The notes: generated by a model not told the origin, from the letters alone. A stretch of DNA of 64,000 nt from Henriciella pelagia (GCF_002088945.1 NZ_NCSU01000008.1:1-64000); one strand, 5' to 3'. Numbered from the stretch's first letter, positions 1-8,443 are shown. Made by a program: numbers and translations.

Positions 1-544
1 CGCGTCGGCCCTGCCAGTTCCCGCGTCCGCCATCACCACGATTGGCATGGTGCTGGCCATCATCGCCCCGGCGTCCGTGGTCGCGGTCACGCCGGTCATC
101 GTCCCGCCTCCGATGGCGATCACCGCGGTCGCCGTCGCGCCGATGGTCACGATAGCCGGCATGCCGGTCGCCGCGATGGTGACGGTGACGATTGCGCAAC
201 TCGAGATAGCGGTTGCGGTTGTGGCGATAATAGGAGCCTGAATAGCCGGTCACATAGGTTGGCGAGTAGGTGAAGAAGATCCCCGTCCGGTCGTAATAGC
301 CGGTATTGCCGTAATAGTAGCCATCCCCGCCATAATAATAGTCGGCGCCGTAATAGCTGTCGCCATGATAGTAGGGGTCGCCGGAATAGTAGCCGTCGGA
401 ATAGTAGCCATCCGAGTAGTAGCCACCCGAGGTGTAGTAGCTGTCATAGCCATAGGTCGTGCAGCCGCTTGCCAGCAGCGCTGCGCCAATCAGGCCGGCA
501 CCGGCGCACCAGCGAACAAGCCTTGGTTTGCGCGCTTGGGTCAT
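1..544 (-). CDS. Tyrosine/glycine-rich putative lipoprotein, 3' end outside window
   Basis: The minus-strand frame stays open from an ATG at 544 to the left edge, so the C-terminus is missing (about 181 codons visible). The N-terminus has a basic stretch, a hydrophobic core and a lipobox-like LLASGC ending at Cys28, although the -3 residue is Ala, which is atypical. It is followed by a repetitive segment of Tyr-Tyr-Ser-Asp/Gly units (residues about 32-90) and then a tail dominated by Arg, His, Asp and Gly. Export and outer-membrane anchoring are inferred. I do not recognise a family; such low-complexity proteins are often envelope or moonlighting surface components. Overlapping frames on both strands look like shadows of this biased composition. 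Confidence 0.6.
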   Translation of the reverse strand, partial: MTQARKPRLVRWCAGAGLIGAALLASGCTTYGYDSYYTSGGYYSDGYYSDGYYSGDPYYHGDSYYGADYYYGGDGYYYGNTGYYDRTGIFFTYSPTYVTGYSGSYYRHNRNRYLELRNRHRHHRGDRHAGYRDHRRDGDRGDRHRRRDDDRRDRDHGRRGDDGQHHANRGDGGRGNWQGRR

Positions 545-689
545 GGGCGGCCTCCGTGTGGGATTTCCTGTCATGAAACAAGGGTTAACAAAGCCCGTCT
601 GACTGCCAGATGAACGAGGATTGAATAAACGCAGTGCGCCCCATTCATGGCTTGCCAGACGCCGGGCTCTCGACGAAAATCGCCCGGAC

Positions 690-1157
690 ATGCCCCTTAG
701 CATCCAGACTGCAGACCTCGACCGGAAGGATTTTCGCGAGCTGATTGCCGCGCACAAGGCGCTGATGCTGGAGACCTCGCCGCCGGAAAGCTCGCATGCG
801 CTGCTGATCGACGGGCTGAAGAGGCCAGAAATGACGGTCTGGGAGATGCGGGACGGTGACAAGCTGGTCGGCTGCGGGGCGCTGAAGGTGCTGTCGGACG
901 GGCGGTCGGGCGAGATCAAGTCGATGCATACGGTGGCGCAGTTTCGCGGGGCCGGGCTGGGCCAGGCGATGCTGAAGCACATCATGACAGAGGCGCGGAG
1001 CCGGTATTATTCGCGGCTGATGCTGGAAACCGGCGCACAGCCCGCCTTCGCGCCGGCCCGGCGGCTCTATGAGCGCCACGGCTTCGACTATTGCGGCCCA
1101 TTCGAAGGCTATGTGAGGGACCCGCATTCCGTGTTCATGATGCGGGCTCTGGACTAG
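690..1157 (+). CDS. GNAT family N-acetyltransferase, YsnE-like
   Basis: This 155-residue protein has the GNAT fold signature: an acetyl-CoA loop RGAGLG near residue 87 and the late motif PARRLYERHGF near residues 122-132. The wording SMHTV and GFDYCGPF is typical of the YsnE/PaiA-like subgroup of small-molecule or protein acetyltransferases, whose substrate is generally unknown. I chose the ATG at 690 because the family starts directly before the first beta strand (PLSIQTADL); an upstream in-frame TTG at 621 would add a non-conserved extension. It stands alone, divergent from the Tyr-rich lipoprotein gene. Cytosolic. Confidence 0.85.
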   Translation: MPLSIQTADLDRKDFRELIAAHKALMLETSPPESSHALLIDGLKRPEMTVWEMRDGDKLVGCGALKVLSDGRSGEIKSMHTVAQFRGAGLGQAMLKHIMTEARSRYYSRLMLETGAQPAFAPARRLYERHGFDYCGPFEGYVRDPHSVFMMRALD

Positions 1158-1233
1158 GACGGCGATGATGGCTGCGCCAGCGGCCGCAGGCTCCGGGGGA
1201 GCGCGGCGAGCTCAGCTGAATAATGGTCATCTG

Positions 1234-1268
1234 CGCCCTCCTCCTTCGACATAGCTCAGAATGAGGGC
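1234..1268. repeat. Dispersed TTCGAC..GCTCA repeat, divergent copy
   Basis: A diverged copy of the dispersed intergenic element also seen near 10033 and 37513: GCCCTC arm, a middle with TTCGACATAGCTCA, and a GAGGGC arm. The arms can pair. It lies between the GNAT gene and the stop of the minus-strand hypothetical gene. Confidence 0.55.
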
Positions 1269-1288
1269 CTATGCGGGAGGGCTGAGGT

Positions 1289-1669
1289 TCAGGGTGGCAG
1301 GAGGCTGTGCGAGGCGACCGGACATGGTGTGAGAACCGTCCAGAACCCGTCCAGATGCCGTGCAATGTCCGGCGCACCGGAAAAGAGTGCCGCAAGCGCG
1401 CCAAGATCAGGCGGGGCGAGGCGCGTCCAGGGGGTGCGGTCGAATTCTGGTGACAGGCTGGCGCGCGCGGCGCGCTCGGCCGCGGTCTCTCCGCAATATT
1501 TGATGTAGATGACACCATTGGGCTTCAGCGACCAGACAAGGCCGTCACAGCCATCCGCCCACGCCTCAGCCAGCGTAAGCCGCAGGCAGGCAAGATAGAA
1601 CCACAGCACCGGCCAGTATTGCACCGGCACAAGCTGGTGGCATTTGCAGATGGTCGGCCAGTCGAGCAT
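1289..1669 (-). CDS. Conserved hypothetical protein, paralogue 1
   Basis: A 126-residue protein that I cannot assign to a family. It starts with a Cys/His-containing segment (ICKCHQ near residue 7) and a hydrophobic stretch WPVLWFYLACLRL (about 20-32), followed by SLKPNGVIYIKYCG. The same protein recurs at 7807-8214 with about 90 percent similarity through residue 100, and the DNA similarity extends upstream past the start codon to about 1708. Copies diverge in their C-termini. The ATG at 1669 is chosen because the paralogues begin together there (MLDW/MIDW); the open frame continues upstream only in this copy. It marks one flank of a duplicated locus that also carries a lipocalin. Confidence 0.6.
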   Translation of the reverse strand: MLDWPTICKCHQLVPVQYWPVLWFYLACLRLTLAEAWADGCDGLVWSLKPNGVIYIKYCGETAAERAARASLSPEFDRTPWTRLAPPDLGALAALFSGAPDIARHLDGFWTVLTPCPVASHSLLPP

Positions 1670-1759
1670 GCGAGGGAGTATGCAACGGGCTCGGGGGGAG
1701 GGGGATAGATTGAAAATTTGCCTATCATCAGTTGAGGTTTTTGTCTGTAAGATGATCTT

Positions 1760-2980
1760 ATGAACGAGACTCAATCTAATATTCCCTCTGGCATACTTTC
1801 TGACATTGGCGTGGCGCTGGCTCGATTTAAGACGGGAAAGATCGGGCTTATATTTAGAGAGAAGCCAACGCAGGATCACGGCATCGACGCAGAAATAGAA
1901 ATTGTTAAGGACGGGCGTCCAACAGGCCGACTAATATCGGTACAGATAAAGTGTGGGGATAGCTATTTCCGTGAACGTGAAGAGGCACACTTCATTTTCC
2001 GGTTCAGTGCCCAGCATCATCGCTATTGGAGCGAACACTCATTGCCGGTCATCGGTATAATAGTCGATCCGTGGGAAGAGCAATGTTTCTGGACGCTACT
2101 GACAGGCAATAATGCAATTGCCGCCGGAGAAAGTTTCAAAGTCCGAGTGCCGTTTTCTCAGAGGATCGATGCCAGCAGCGTTGCAAAATTTGCAGACATC
2201 GCAACGCCAATTTTTTCGAAGACGGCCTATCAACTGTTCGATGAGGAAGACTTCAGCACGGGCGCAGTCCGGCGAGTAGCTTACTATGTTTCGTTAGTCA
2301 TCAGCGAGCGCCCATGGACGAAAACGGAGGTAAGGCAACTGATATATCAGCTGACGAGCGAAGCGCGCGCGAGTCAGTACTATCGAAATGAACAATCTAG
2401 AAAAACTCATTCAAAGTCGGAAGCTGGGATTGTAACTGTTTTTATTTATCCAACTGAGGAACATCGTAACTTTATTGGCTATTTGGCCAAAGCTACTTGG
2501 GTTGATCCAAAGCTCGACGAAAAAGACAAGTTAAGCGCCATTGGAGAAGACGACGGTGAAGGCTTGATCATTGAGTGGAATGAAAATTTCGACCAACTCG
2601 CTTCGCTTGTCCAAGACCTCCGCGCAACGAAAGCGGAGTACGTCGATTTTGTCAGATCTCGGATGTTCAAGTTGAAACATGTTCTCATCAAACATTCAGA
2701 CGCGGCCAGAGACGACGATAGTTTTGAGGCTCAATCGCTAATAGATGATGCCAAGTTCGCTCTTGGATTATGGGCTGATCGACCGGTGGCTCCCACCCAG
2801 TGCAGGAGGTTGGATGACCGGCTTGAGGAATGCTTGGCGCTTTTGGAGAATTCTGTGATCTTTGCCAATCGATTAGCGAGTTCGGAAAATCGAGGTCAGC
2901 GGCGAGAGGCGGAGAAGCAGATCATAGAAGCGCACACCAAGTTGGGTCACGCAGAATATGAACTGAGCCTGATTGAATAG
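1760..2980 (+). CDS. DUF4365 domain protein, nuclease-like, candidate defence gene
   Basis: A 406-residue protein whose first 110 residues match the DUF4365 pattern: DHGIDAEIEI (39-48), the strand ISVQIKCGDSYF (59-70), the segment HHRYW (86-90) and LPVIGIIVDP (95-104). The family is related to PD-(D/E)XK nucleases; here the putative active-site set would be Asp43, Gln62 and Lys64. The remaining 290 residues are mainly predicted helix and match nothing I recognise. Base composition is clearly AT-richer than the neighbours, suggesting horizontal acquisition. It lies alone on the plus strand between the paralogous hypothetical gene and a broken lipocalin. DUF4365 genes are common in defence islands, but function here is inference. 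Confidence 0.7.
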   Translation: MNETQSNIPSGILSDIGVALARFKTGKIGLIFREKPTQDHGIDAEIEIVKDGRPTGRLISVQIKCGDSYFREREEAHFIFRFSAQHHRYWSEHSLPVIGIIVDPWEEQCFWTLLTGNNAIAAGESFKVRVPFSQRIDASSVAKFADIATPIFSKTAYQLFDEEDFSTGAVRRVAYYVSLVISERPWTKTEVRQLIYQLTSEARASQYYRNEQSRKTHSKSEAGIVTVFIYPTEEHRNFIGYLAKATWVDPKLDEKDKLSAIGEDDGEGLIIEWNENFDQLASLVQDLRATKAEYVDFVRSRMFKLKHVLIKHSDAARDDDSFEAQSLIDDAKFALGLWADRPVAPTQCRRLDDRLEECLALLENSVIFANRLASSENRGQRREAEKQIIEAHTKLGHAEYELSLIE

Positions 2981-3018
2981 ATTCACATATAGCTTTCGAC
3001 GATCGTGCAAATAGTGAT

Positions 3019-3465
3019 TCACCCCGCAAACAAAAGCGGCTCTGTCTCGTACCCCAATTCTTCAGCGCGCAGTTTGATCTTTTCGAGAAGCGCGTCGCCG
3101 GGGGTTTTGTTGCGGGCGAGGATCCAGAGGTATTTGCCGTCGGGGGAGCCGACGAGGGCGGCGCTATAGTCCGGTTCGAGGTGCAGGATCCAGTAGTCGC
3201 CGGAGGCGAACGGGACCCATTCGGGCGCGAATTTCACTTTGAGCTTTGAATTGTTGGTGCCTTCGACCGGGGTCGCGACGCCTTTGGCGCGCTTTGTCTT
3301 GCCCGTATCTTCGAGGGTGCAGGTATTGATCACGGCGAGCTTGCCATATTTCCTGAGAGGGAAAATCTGACATTGAGACTCGATGATCCCGACGGGCGGG
3401 ACCGGCCTGAGCGTCAGGCCCGTGCGCAGCGGTTGCAGCATGCGCGCGACTGGAGCCCGCGGCAC
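3019..3465 (-). pseudogene. Lipocalin remnant lacking its N-terminal third
   Basis: Residues from about KYGKLAVINTCTLEDTG to the C-terminal ETEPLLFAG align almost residue by residue with the intact lipocalin at 10086-10628, including NNSKLKVKFAPEWVPF and the DYWILHLEPDYSAALVG region. The signal peptide, lipobox and the GLWHEIARYPNRFEEGC segment that opens the lipocalin barrel are absent. Upstream of about 3352 the frame continues into unrelated sequence. A lipocalin cannot fold without the first strands, so I call it a pseudogene. The break lies just before the histidine kinase stop codon at 3479. It is the right flank of the first duplicated locus. Confidence 0.75.
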
Positions 3466-3478
3466 CAGCCGGCGTCTG

Positions 3479-4975
3479 TCAGTCTTTCCCTTTCAGCAGG
3501 GGAACAGACAGCTTGCAGGCATAGTGAGGCGTTTCGACGATCTCGATCGTGCCCTTCCGCTTCAGTTCAACCAGCTGCCTGATCAGTCGGCTGCCGAAAC
3601 CGCCGCCGGTAGTGTCGCTGCATGGCGGAGACGTATCGTGCCACTCAATTTCCAGCACCTGACCCTCGGCGTGCCTTACGACGGACCAGGACAGCCGCAC
3701 TTCGCCCTCAAGCGATTTCAGCGCGCCATACTTGGCCGAATTGGTCGCCAGTTCGTGCCAGATCATGCTGAGATCAAAGGCCAGTTCGCCTTCGACGACG
3801 ATATCCCGTCCGGACACCTGGATAGCGTCCCCGAACGGGCTCAGCGTCTCTGAGGCCAGCGTGTGCAGACTGATCTTGGACCAGCCGCTTTTTGCGAGCG
3901 CCATTGACGAGCGCGCCATGCTGCCCAACCGGGCTGAGTAATTCTGTTTCACCGCTTCGATGTCGGAGGTGAACCTCAGGGACTGACGAAAGATGGAATC
4001 GGCCACCTGCAACAGGTTTCCCGACCGGTGAGACATTTCCCGCATCAGGATGAGCTGGTCACGCCTGGCGCAATGCTGGCGCCAGCGGGCCGAAATCAGG
4101 TGAGCAACCGACTGGAGGAAATCGGCATCCATACGCGTGAACTGGAGCAGCCCCTGCGCGTGCACGCCGAGGACTCCGAATGGCCGGGATTCCTCACCGG
4201 GAATGACTACGCTCAGCCCGCTGCGCACCTTGTGCTGGCGCAGCAATAAGGGGCCGGAGAACCGCTCTTCGGTTTCCAGATCAGCGACAATCACCGGCCG
4301 ATTGACCATGAGCGTGTAGCCCGCCTGGGAATCGCGATCCACGCCAACCTGGGCCTTTCCGACCAGGCCGGGGTTCCAGCCAACTCCGGCCTTCAGGTTC
4401 AGATGGTCGCCTTCGTCGGCAAATTGCAGCACTTTGGCCAGCGGGCAGTTGAGCACATCCGACAATGTCTCAGTCAGAGTCTGAAGAAAATCGTCGAACT
4501 CGCCATCGCCGAGTGCAAGCGCGCCCAGCCGGGCCAGGGCGTCATGCTGGTTCAGCCCCTTTGTCAGCTCGGTGATGTCGCGCGAAATGATGAGATAGCC
4601 GGTCAGGTCTCCGCTGGCAGAGCGTATCGATGTCAGGACTTCATCCCAGACACTGAACTTGCCGGATGGCTGAATGTACGTTCCTGTAAACCGGGCGGCC
4701 CCCGTCCGGGCCGCCTCCTCTGCAGCGGCGCGGGCATTCTTGGCGTCCGTTCCGGACCAGAATTCGAAATAGGATTTTCCGACCGCGTCAGCTGGATCGC
4801 AAATTTCAAGAGCGGTGCATCCGCATTGGTTGATCCGCATCAGCCGGCCATCGCGGTCGATCAGCTTCACACAATCAAGACTATGGTCGAAGAGGCTGCT
4901 ATAAGCGTTCGGTCCCTCAGCCGGAGCCGAGGCGCCGGGCTTCAGGGGCACCGCTCTGGCGTGATCATGGGGCAT
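3479..4975 (-). CDS. PAS-GAF sensor histidine kinase, HWE family
   Basis: A 498-residue soluble kinase. A PAS domain (about 24-135) carries the typical end ISRDITEL, then a GAF domain (about 155-295), then an HWE-type dimerisation/phosphoacceptor segment with MSHRSGNLLQ, where His316 is the likely phosphorylated residue. The ATPase domain has IWHELATNSAKYGAL and a glycine box GGGFGSRLI, and ends with the alternating strand LSVPLLKG. HWE kinases are frequent in Alphaproteobacteria and often signal to stand-alone receivers in light, redox or general-stress responses. No response regulator is adjacent, so it is an orphan. No membrane segments are seen. Confidence 0.85.
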   Translation of the reverse strand: MPHDHARAVPLKPGASAPAEGPNAYSSLFDHSLDCVKLIDRDGRLMRINQCGCTALEICDPADAVGKSYFEFWSGTDAKNARAAAEEAARTGAARFTGTYIQPSGKFSVWDEVLTSIRSASGDLTGYLIISRDITELTKGLNQHDALARLGALALGDGEFDDFLQTLTETLSDVLNCPLAKVLQFADEGDHLNLKAGVGWNPGLVGKAQVGVDRDSQAGYTLMVNRPVIVADLETEERFSGPLLLRQHKVRSGLSVVIPGEESRPFGVLGVHAQGLLQFTRMDADFLQSVAHLISARWRQHCARRDQLILMREMSHRSGNLLQVADSIFRQSLRFTSDIEAVKQNYSARLGSMARSSMALAKSGWSKISLHTLASETLSPFGDAIQVSGRDIVVEGELAFDLSMIWHELATNSAKYGALKSLEGEVRLSWSVVRHAEGQVLEIEWHDTSPPCSDTTGGGFGSRLIRQLVELKRKGTIEIVETPHYACKLSVPLLKGKD

Positions 4976-5127
4976 GCTGCGCTCCTCGATGAATTTTCAT
5001 GCGCCTTAGTAGCACGTCGCGCGCAGTGTCGGTAGCGAATTCGGGAGAAGCGACAATCGCGCAACCCCTGGCCACATTGCGCCCGCCGGGGGCTGGCCGG
5101 TCAGATTGCGGCTCGGGTGCGTACAGC

Positions 5128-5160
5128 GACGCTCATGGATGAAGACGCTCATGGATGAAG
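5128..5160. repeat. Short tandem duplication upstream of arsR
   Basis: The 16-base unit GACGCTCATGGATGAA occurs twice head to tail within the 282-bp gap between the divergent kinase and arsR genes. No gene is visible in this gap; apart from this duplication and the arsR operator I see nothing in it. Confidence 0.6.
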
Positions 5161-5230
5161 GCGTCGCAGAACCGCCCATGAGGCCCGGATGACGCGGCAA
5201 ATTCCGCCTTGCGCTCGTAGTCTTGACTCG

Positions 5231-5264
5231 TTTCCACAATTCCACGATATTGGAAATATGGAAA
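5231..5264 (+). promoter_or_regulatory. ArsR operator overlapping the arsR start codon
   Basis: A long imperfect inverted repeat: left arm TTTCCACAATTCCA (5231-5244) and right arm TGGAAATATGGAAA (5251-5264), separated by six bases. The arsR ATG (5258-5260) lies inside the right arm. This is the expected size and position for an ArsR/SmtB dimer site, so binding would occlude transcription and translation initiation of the operon. Site found by eye; autoregulation is inferred from the family. Confidence 0.7.
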
Positions 5265-5611
5265 CGAAAACCGCGATTGAAGCCTTGTCGGCGCTGGCGC
5301 AGGAGCGGCGGCTGGAGGTGTTCCGGCTGCTGGTCAGGGCGGGGCGGTCCGGCATGGCTGCCGGGGCGATTGCCGATGCGCTGGGCGTGCCGGCCAATAC
5401 GCTGTCGGCGCAGCTGAACATCCTCTCGCAGGCCGGTCTGATCGAAGGTATGCGCGAGGGCCGGTCCATCATCTATTCGGTGCGCTTCGATGCCGTCAGT
5501 GAACTTGTCGTCTGGCTGATGGAGGATTGCTGCGCGGGCGAGCGCGCCGTGGCCGGGCCAGTCGAGATGGCTGCGAGCCGCTGCTGCGCCCCTGAAACCC
5601 CCATTTGCTGA
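5258..5611 (+). CDS. arsR: ArsR family metalloid-responsive repressor
   Basis: A 117-residue winged-helix protein: ALAQERRLEVFRLLVRAG at the N-terminus, the recognition region GVPANTLSAQLNILSQAGLI (about 48-67), a wing with REGRSIIYSV, and Cys pairs near the C-terminus (EDCCAGE and SRCCAPE) that could bind As(III). Cysteines in the C-terminal part rather than in the classical ELCVCDL helix suggest the variant arsenite-sensing ArsR types. First gene of arsR-arsI-acr3-arsC. I chose the ATG at 5258, not the upstream frame opening at 5189, because the family starts there and the operator overlaps it. Confidence 0.9.
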   Translation: METKTAIEALSALAQERRLEVFRLLVRAGRSGMAAGAIADALGVPANTLSAQLNILSQAGLIEGMREGRSIIYSVRFDAVSELVVWLMEDCCAGERAVAGPVEMAASRCCAPETPIC

Positions 5612-5631
5612 GACAAGAAACGGAGCCTCCC

Positions 5632-6123
5632 ATGAAACGCCTTCACGTCCATATCGCCGTCGATGACCTTGCCGAGGCGACGCGCTTCTATTCCACGCTG
5701 TTTGCCGCCGAACCGGTGGTGACCAAGCCGGACTATGCCAAATGGATGCTGGATGATCCGCGCGTGAACCTTGCCATCAGCCAGCGCGGCGCGCCGGCAG
5801 GGGTGGAGCATCTTGGCATCCAGGTCGAGACGGCTGAGGAGCTGACGGAGGTGTATGGTCAGCTGTCGAAGGCGGATGCACCGGTGCTGGAGGAGGGCGA
5901 GACGGTGTGCTGCTATGCGTCGTCGGAGAAAAGCTGGGTGACCGACCCGGCGGGGGTCTCCTGGGAGGTGTTCCTCACGCATGGCGAGGCGGCGACCTAT
6001 GGCGGCGGGGCCGAGGCGGAAGGCGGGCGGCTTGCCCTGACGCCGACCGGCATGCCGCAGGCGGCGTGCTGTGTGCCGTCTGAACCGGCCGAGCCAGCCA
6101 AGCCGTCCGGCGGCTGCTGCTAG
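5632..6123 (+). CDS. arsI: ArsI/CadI-type vicinal-oxygen-chelate metalloenzyme (C-As lyase)
   Basis: A 163-residue glyoxalase-fold protein. It carries the features described for ArsI, the Fe(II) dioxygenase that breaks the C-As bond of trivalent organoarsenicals: N-terminal His (LHVHIAV, His5/His7), His60 in VEHLGIQVE, vicinal Cys93-Cys94 in ETVCCYASSEKSWV, and Glu112 in SWEVFLTHG. Extra Cys pairs near 149 and at the C-terminus (GGCC) may bind metalloid. It lies 20 bases after arsR and before acr3, consistent with demethylating organoarsenicals to arsenite for export. CadI-like cadmium response is the alternative annotation. Start is the first ATG after an AACGGAGCC ribosome-binding stretch. 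Confidence 0.85.
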   Translation: MKRLHVHIAVDDLAEATRFYSTLFAAEPVVTKPDYAKWMLDDPRVNLAISQRGAPAGVEHLGIQVETAEELTEVYGQLSKADAPVLEEGETVCCYASSEKSWVTDPAGVSWEVFLTHGEAATYGGGAEAEGGRLALTPTGMPQAACCVPSEPAEPAKPSGGCC

Positions 6124-6144
6124 GGCTCGAGCGGGGCTGAATTC

Positions 6145-7173
6145 ATGGGTGTTTTTGAACGCTATCTTTCGGCGTGGGTCGCGCTTGCGATCATCGCCGG
6201 CATCGGGCTTGGCCAGGTGGTGCCGGGCGTCTTCGGCGCGTTGGCGGGGCTCGAATACGCCAATGTGAACTTTGCTGTCGCGGTGCTGATCTGGGCGATG
6301 GTCTGGCCGATGATGATCGGCGTGGACTTTGCCAGCCTGCGGCGCGTCGGCGAGAAGCCGAAGGGGCTCTTCATCACGCTTATTGTGAACTGGCTGATCA
6401 AGCCGTTCAGCATGGCGGCGCTGGGCGTGCTGTTCTTCCGTTATGTGTTTGCCGGACTGATCCCGCCCGAGGATGCCGAAGGGTATCTGGCGGGGCTGAT
6501 CCTGCTTGGCGCGGCGCCGTGTACGGCCATGGTCTTCATCTGGTCGCAGCTGACCAGGGGAGACCCGAACTATACGCTGGTACAGGTCAGCGTGAATGAT
6601 GCGATCATGGTCTTCGCCTTCGCGCCCATCGTGGCGCTGCTGCTGGGCATCACCGACCTCGCCGTGCCTTGGGAGACACTGCTCCTGTCGGTCGGGCTCT
6701 ATGTCGTGGTGCCGCTGGTCGCCGGGATCGCGGCGCGCAGCCTGCTGATGGCGAGGGGCGGACAGGCTGGCGTCGACGGGTTCATTGGCGCGGTGAAGCC
6801 GGCCTCGGTGATCGGCCTGCTTCTGACCGTGGTGCTGCTGTTCGGCTTTCAGGGCGATGTCATCCTGAAGCGGCCGCTGGTCATCGCGCTGATTGCCGTG
6901 CCGATCCTGATCCAGTCCTATGCGATCTTCGCGGTCGCCTATGGCGCGGCCTGGGCGCTGAAAGTGCCGCATGCGATTGCGGCGCCCTGCGCCCTGATCG
7001 GAACGTCGAACTTCTTCGAGCTTGCCGTGGCGGTGGCGATCAGCCTGTTCGGGCTGACCTCCGGCGCGGCGCTCGCAACCGTGGTCGGCGTGCTTGTCGA
7101 GGTGCCGGTAATGCTGTCGCTGGTGGCGGTTGCGAACCGGACGCGGGGGCGCTTTCCGGAGAGTGGGGCATGA
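6145..7173 (+). CDS. acr3: ACR3 family arsenite efflux permease
   Basis: A 342-residue protein with about ten hydrophobic segments and the ACR3/bile-acid-transporter signatures: [18 protein letters not shown] in the second segment, [17 protein letters not shown] around residues 115-132 containing the essential Cys of the family, and [14 protein letters not shown] near 290-303. ACR3 carriers export As(OH)3 using the proton gradient at the inner membrane. The gene is 21 bases after arsI and overlaps arsC by four bases (ATGA), so it is in the operon. Length is typical for the family. Confidence 0.93.
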   Translation: MGVFERYLSAWVALAIIAGIGLGQVVPGVFGALAGLEYANVNFAVAVLIWAMVWPMMIGVDFASLRRVGEKPKGLFITLIVNWLIKPFSMAALGVLFFRYVFAGLIPPEDAEGYLAGLILLGAAPCTAMVFIWSQLTRGDPNYTLVQVSVNDAIMVFAFAPIVALLLGITDLAVPWETLLLSVGLYVVVPLVAGIAARSLLMARGGQAGVDGFIGAVKPASVIGLLLTVVLLFGFQGDVILKRPLVIALIAVPILIQSYAIFAVAYGAAWALKVPHAIAAPCALIGTSNFFELAVAVAISLFGLTSGAALATVVGVLVEVPVMLSLVAVANRTRGRFPESGA

Positions 7174-7589
7174 TCGTCATTCATCACAATCCGGAGTGTG
7201 GGACGTCACGGAATGTCCTGCGGCTCATCGAGGCGAGCGGGGAGGCGCACAGCGTCATCGCGTATCTGGAAACTGGCTGGACGCGGGCGCAGCTGCTCGG
7301 CCTGTTTGCGGCGGCGGGGCTATCGGTGCGCGCCGCGCTGCGGGAGACAAAATCGCCAGCAGCGGAGCTTGGCCTGCTCGAAGACGGGGTGGGCGATGAA
7401 GCCCTGCTGGAGGCGATGCTGGCGTACCCTGTGCTCGTGAACCGGCCCATCGTCTGTTCGGCGAAAGGTGTGAAGCTCTGCCGGCCGAGCCGGACGGTGC
7501 TGGGCCTGCTCGACCAGCGGCCCGCCAGCAAGGTCGTCGGGGAGGATGGCGAGGTGCTGTTCGATCCAGCCAGCCTGTCTCGCGCCTGA
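7170..7589 (+). CDS. arsC: Arsenate reductase, glutaredoxin-dependent
   Basis: A 139-residue thioredoxin-fold protein with the catalytic cysteine at position 10 in NPECGTSRN and the arginines expected for the arsenate site in LRETKSP, LVNRPIV and CRPSRTVL. It reduces arsenate to arsenite with glutathione and glutaredoxin, giving the substrate of the Acr3 pump encoded just upstream. Translationally coupled to acr3 by an ATGA overlap. Last gene of the operon. Confidence 0.93.
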   Translation: MIVIHHNPECGTSRNVLRLIEASGEAHSVIAYLETGWTRAQLLGLFAAAGLSVRAALRETKSPAAELGLLEDGVGDEALLEAMLAYPVLVNRPIVCSAKGVKLCRPSRTVLGLLDQRPASKVVGEDGEVLFDPASLSRA

Positions 7590-7806
7590 TCCGCAGAGAT
7601 GAGCGGCCCGGCCTGAACCGCCAGCGCTTCGGCGCGCAGCCCGGGCGGCCGCGGACTCCCTTGGTGGAGCGCGGCGGCGTGTCATTTTTGGAGTAAGCGA
7701 TCACTCACTTAGAGTAGGGCAGGGCTGGGCGTGGCAGGTAGGAGGCGGGGGTGCAGGGACCTGAAGGGCCTGAAAGGGCTCAAGAACCCCAAGCGTCTCA
7801 ACCGCC

Positions 7807-8214
7807 TCAGGGGGGCGGACCGGGCGCGAGGGGCGAGGCGGTTGGGGGCGGCCAGAAAGAGGCCGAAAGCCGCTCGATAACAGGCCGGAAGCAGGCCGGT
7901 TGCGGGCCGATGCCCGGTTCACCGGAAAAGAGCGCTGAAAGCGGGCCGAGATCCGGCGGGGCGAGGCGCGTCCAGGGCGCGCGGTCAAACTCCGGCGACA
8001 GGCTGGCGCGCGCGGCGCGCTCGGCCGCGGTCTCTCCGCAATATTTGATGTAGATGACGCCATTGGGCTTCAGGGACCAGACAAGGCCATCACAGCCATC
8101 CGCCCACGCCTCATCAAGCGTGAGCCGCAGACAGGCCAGATAGAACCACAGCACCGGCCAGTATCGGACCGGCACGATCTGGTGGCATTTGCAGATGGTC
8201 TGCCAGTCGATCAT
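7807..8214 (-). CDS. Conserved hypothetical protein, paralogue 2
   Basis: A 135-residue paralogue of the protein at 1289-1669, with the shared WPVLWFYLACLRL hydrophobic segment, the SLKPNGVIYIKYCG core and AAERAARASLSPEFDR. The C-terminal 30 residues differ and are Pro-rich. Nucleotide identity between the two copies is high over about 300 bases and includes the segment before the start codon (GCGAGGGAGTATGCAACGGG), ending near 8254 where the reverse transcriptase locus begins. Function unknown. The recurrent association with a lipocalin gene on the same strand suggests the two genes were once adjacent. Confidence 0.6.
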   Translation of the reverse strand: MIDWQTICKCHQIVPVRYWPVLWFYLACLRLTLDEAWADGCDGLVWSLKPNGVIYIKYCGETAAERAARASLSPEFDRAPWTRLAPPDLGPLSALFSGEPGIGPQPACFRPVIERLSASFWPPPTASPLAPGPPP

Positions 8215-8323
8215 GCGAGGGAGTATGCAACGGGCGCGCGGGGAGGGGGATGAAAATTGAGCAGGAATGAAACAAGAACATTGACGGCTTTCCGGTTCTG
8301 TATCATTCTACCTTTGCGAACGA

Positions 8324-8443
8324 ATTGGGTTCTCACCGAATCTGAGAGTTGGCGACCTGCAAGTCCTTCGGCCGCACAGCCCAGGCGCAATTCCGTGACA
8401 TTCGACGATGTCGTTTGTTGGATCAGCGATCTTGGGTTGTTGA
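8324..8443 (+). repeat. 120-bp direct repeat, copy A
   Basis: Runs from ATTGGGTTCTCACCGAATC to ATCTTGGGTTGTTGA. It aligns without gaps to 8651-8770 with only four mismatches by eye, and similarity stops abruptly on both sides. Repeat start-to-start distance is 327 bases. It is upstream of the reverse transcriptase gene. Confidence 0.9.

Noticed and set aside
5473-6972. Minus-strand open frame of 499 codons opposite the ars operon
   Set aside because: Arg/His/Gln-rich composition and no domains; it overlaps three genes with clear motifs.
7600-7806. Minus-strand frames between arsC and hypothetical-2
   Set aside because: Basic, Arg/Pro-rich peptides without start signals; they overlap arsC antisense and look like shadows. 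I see no gene here.
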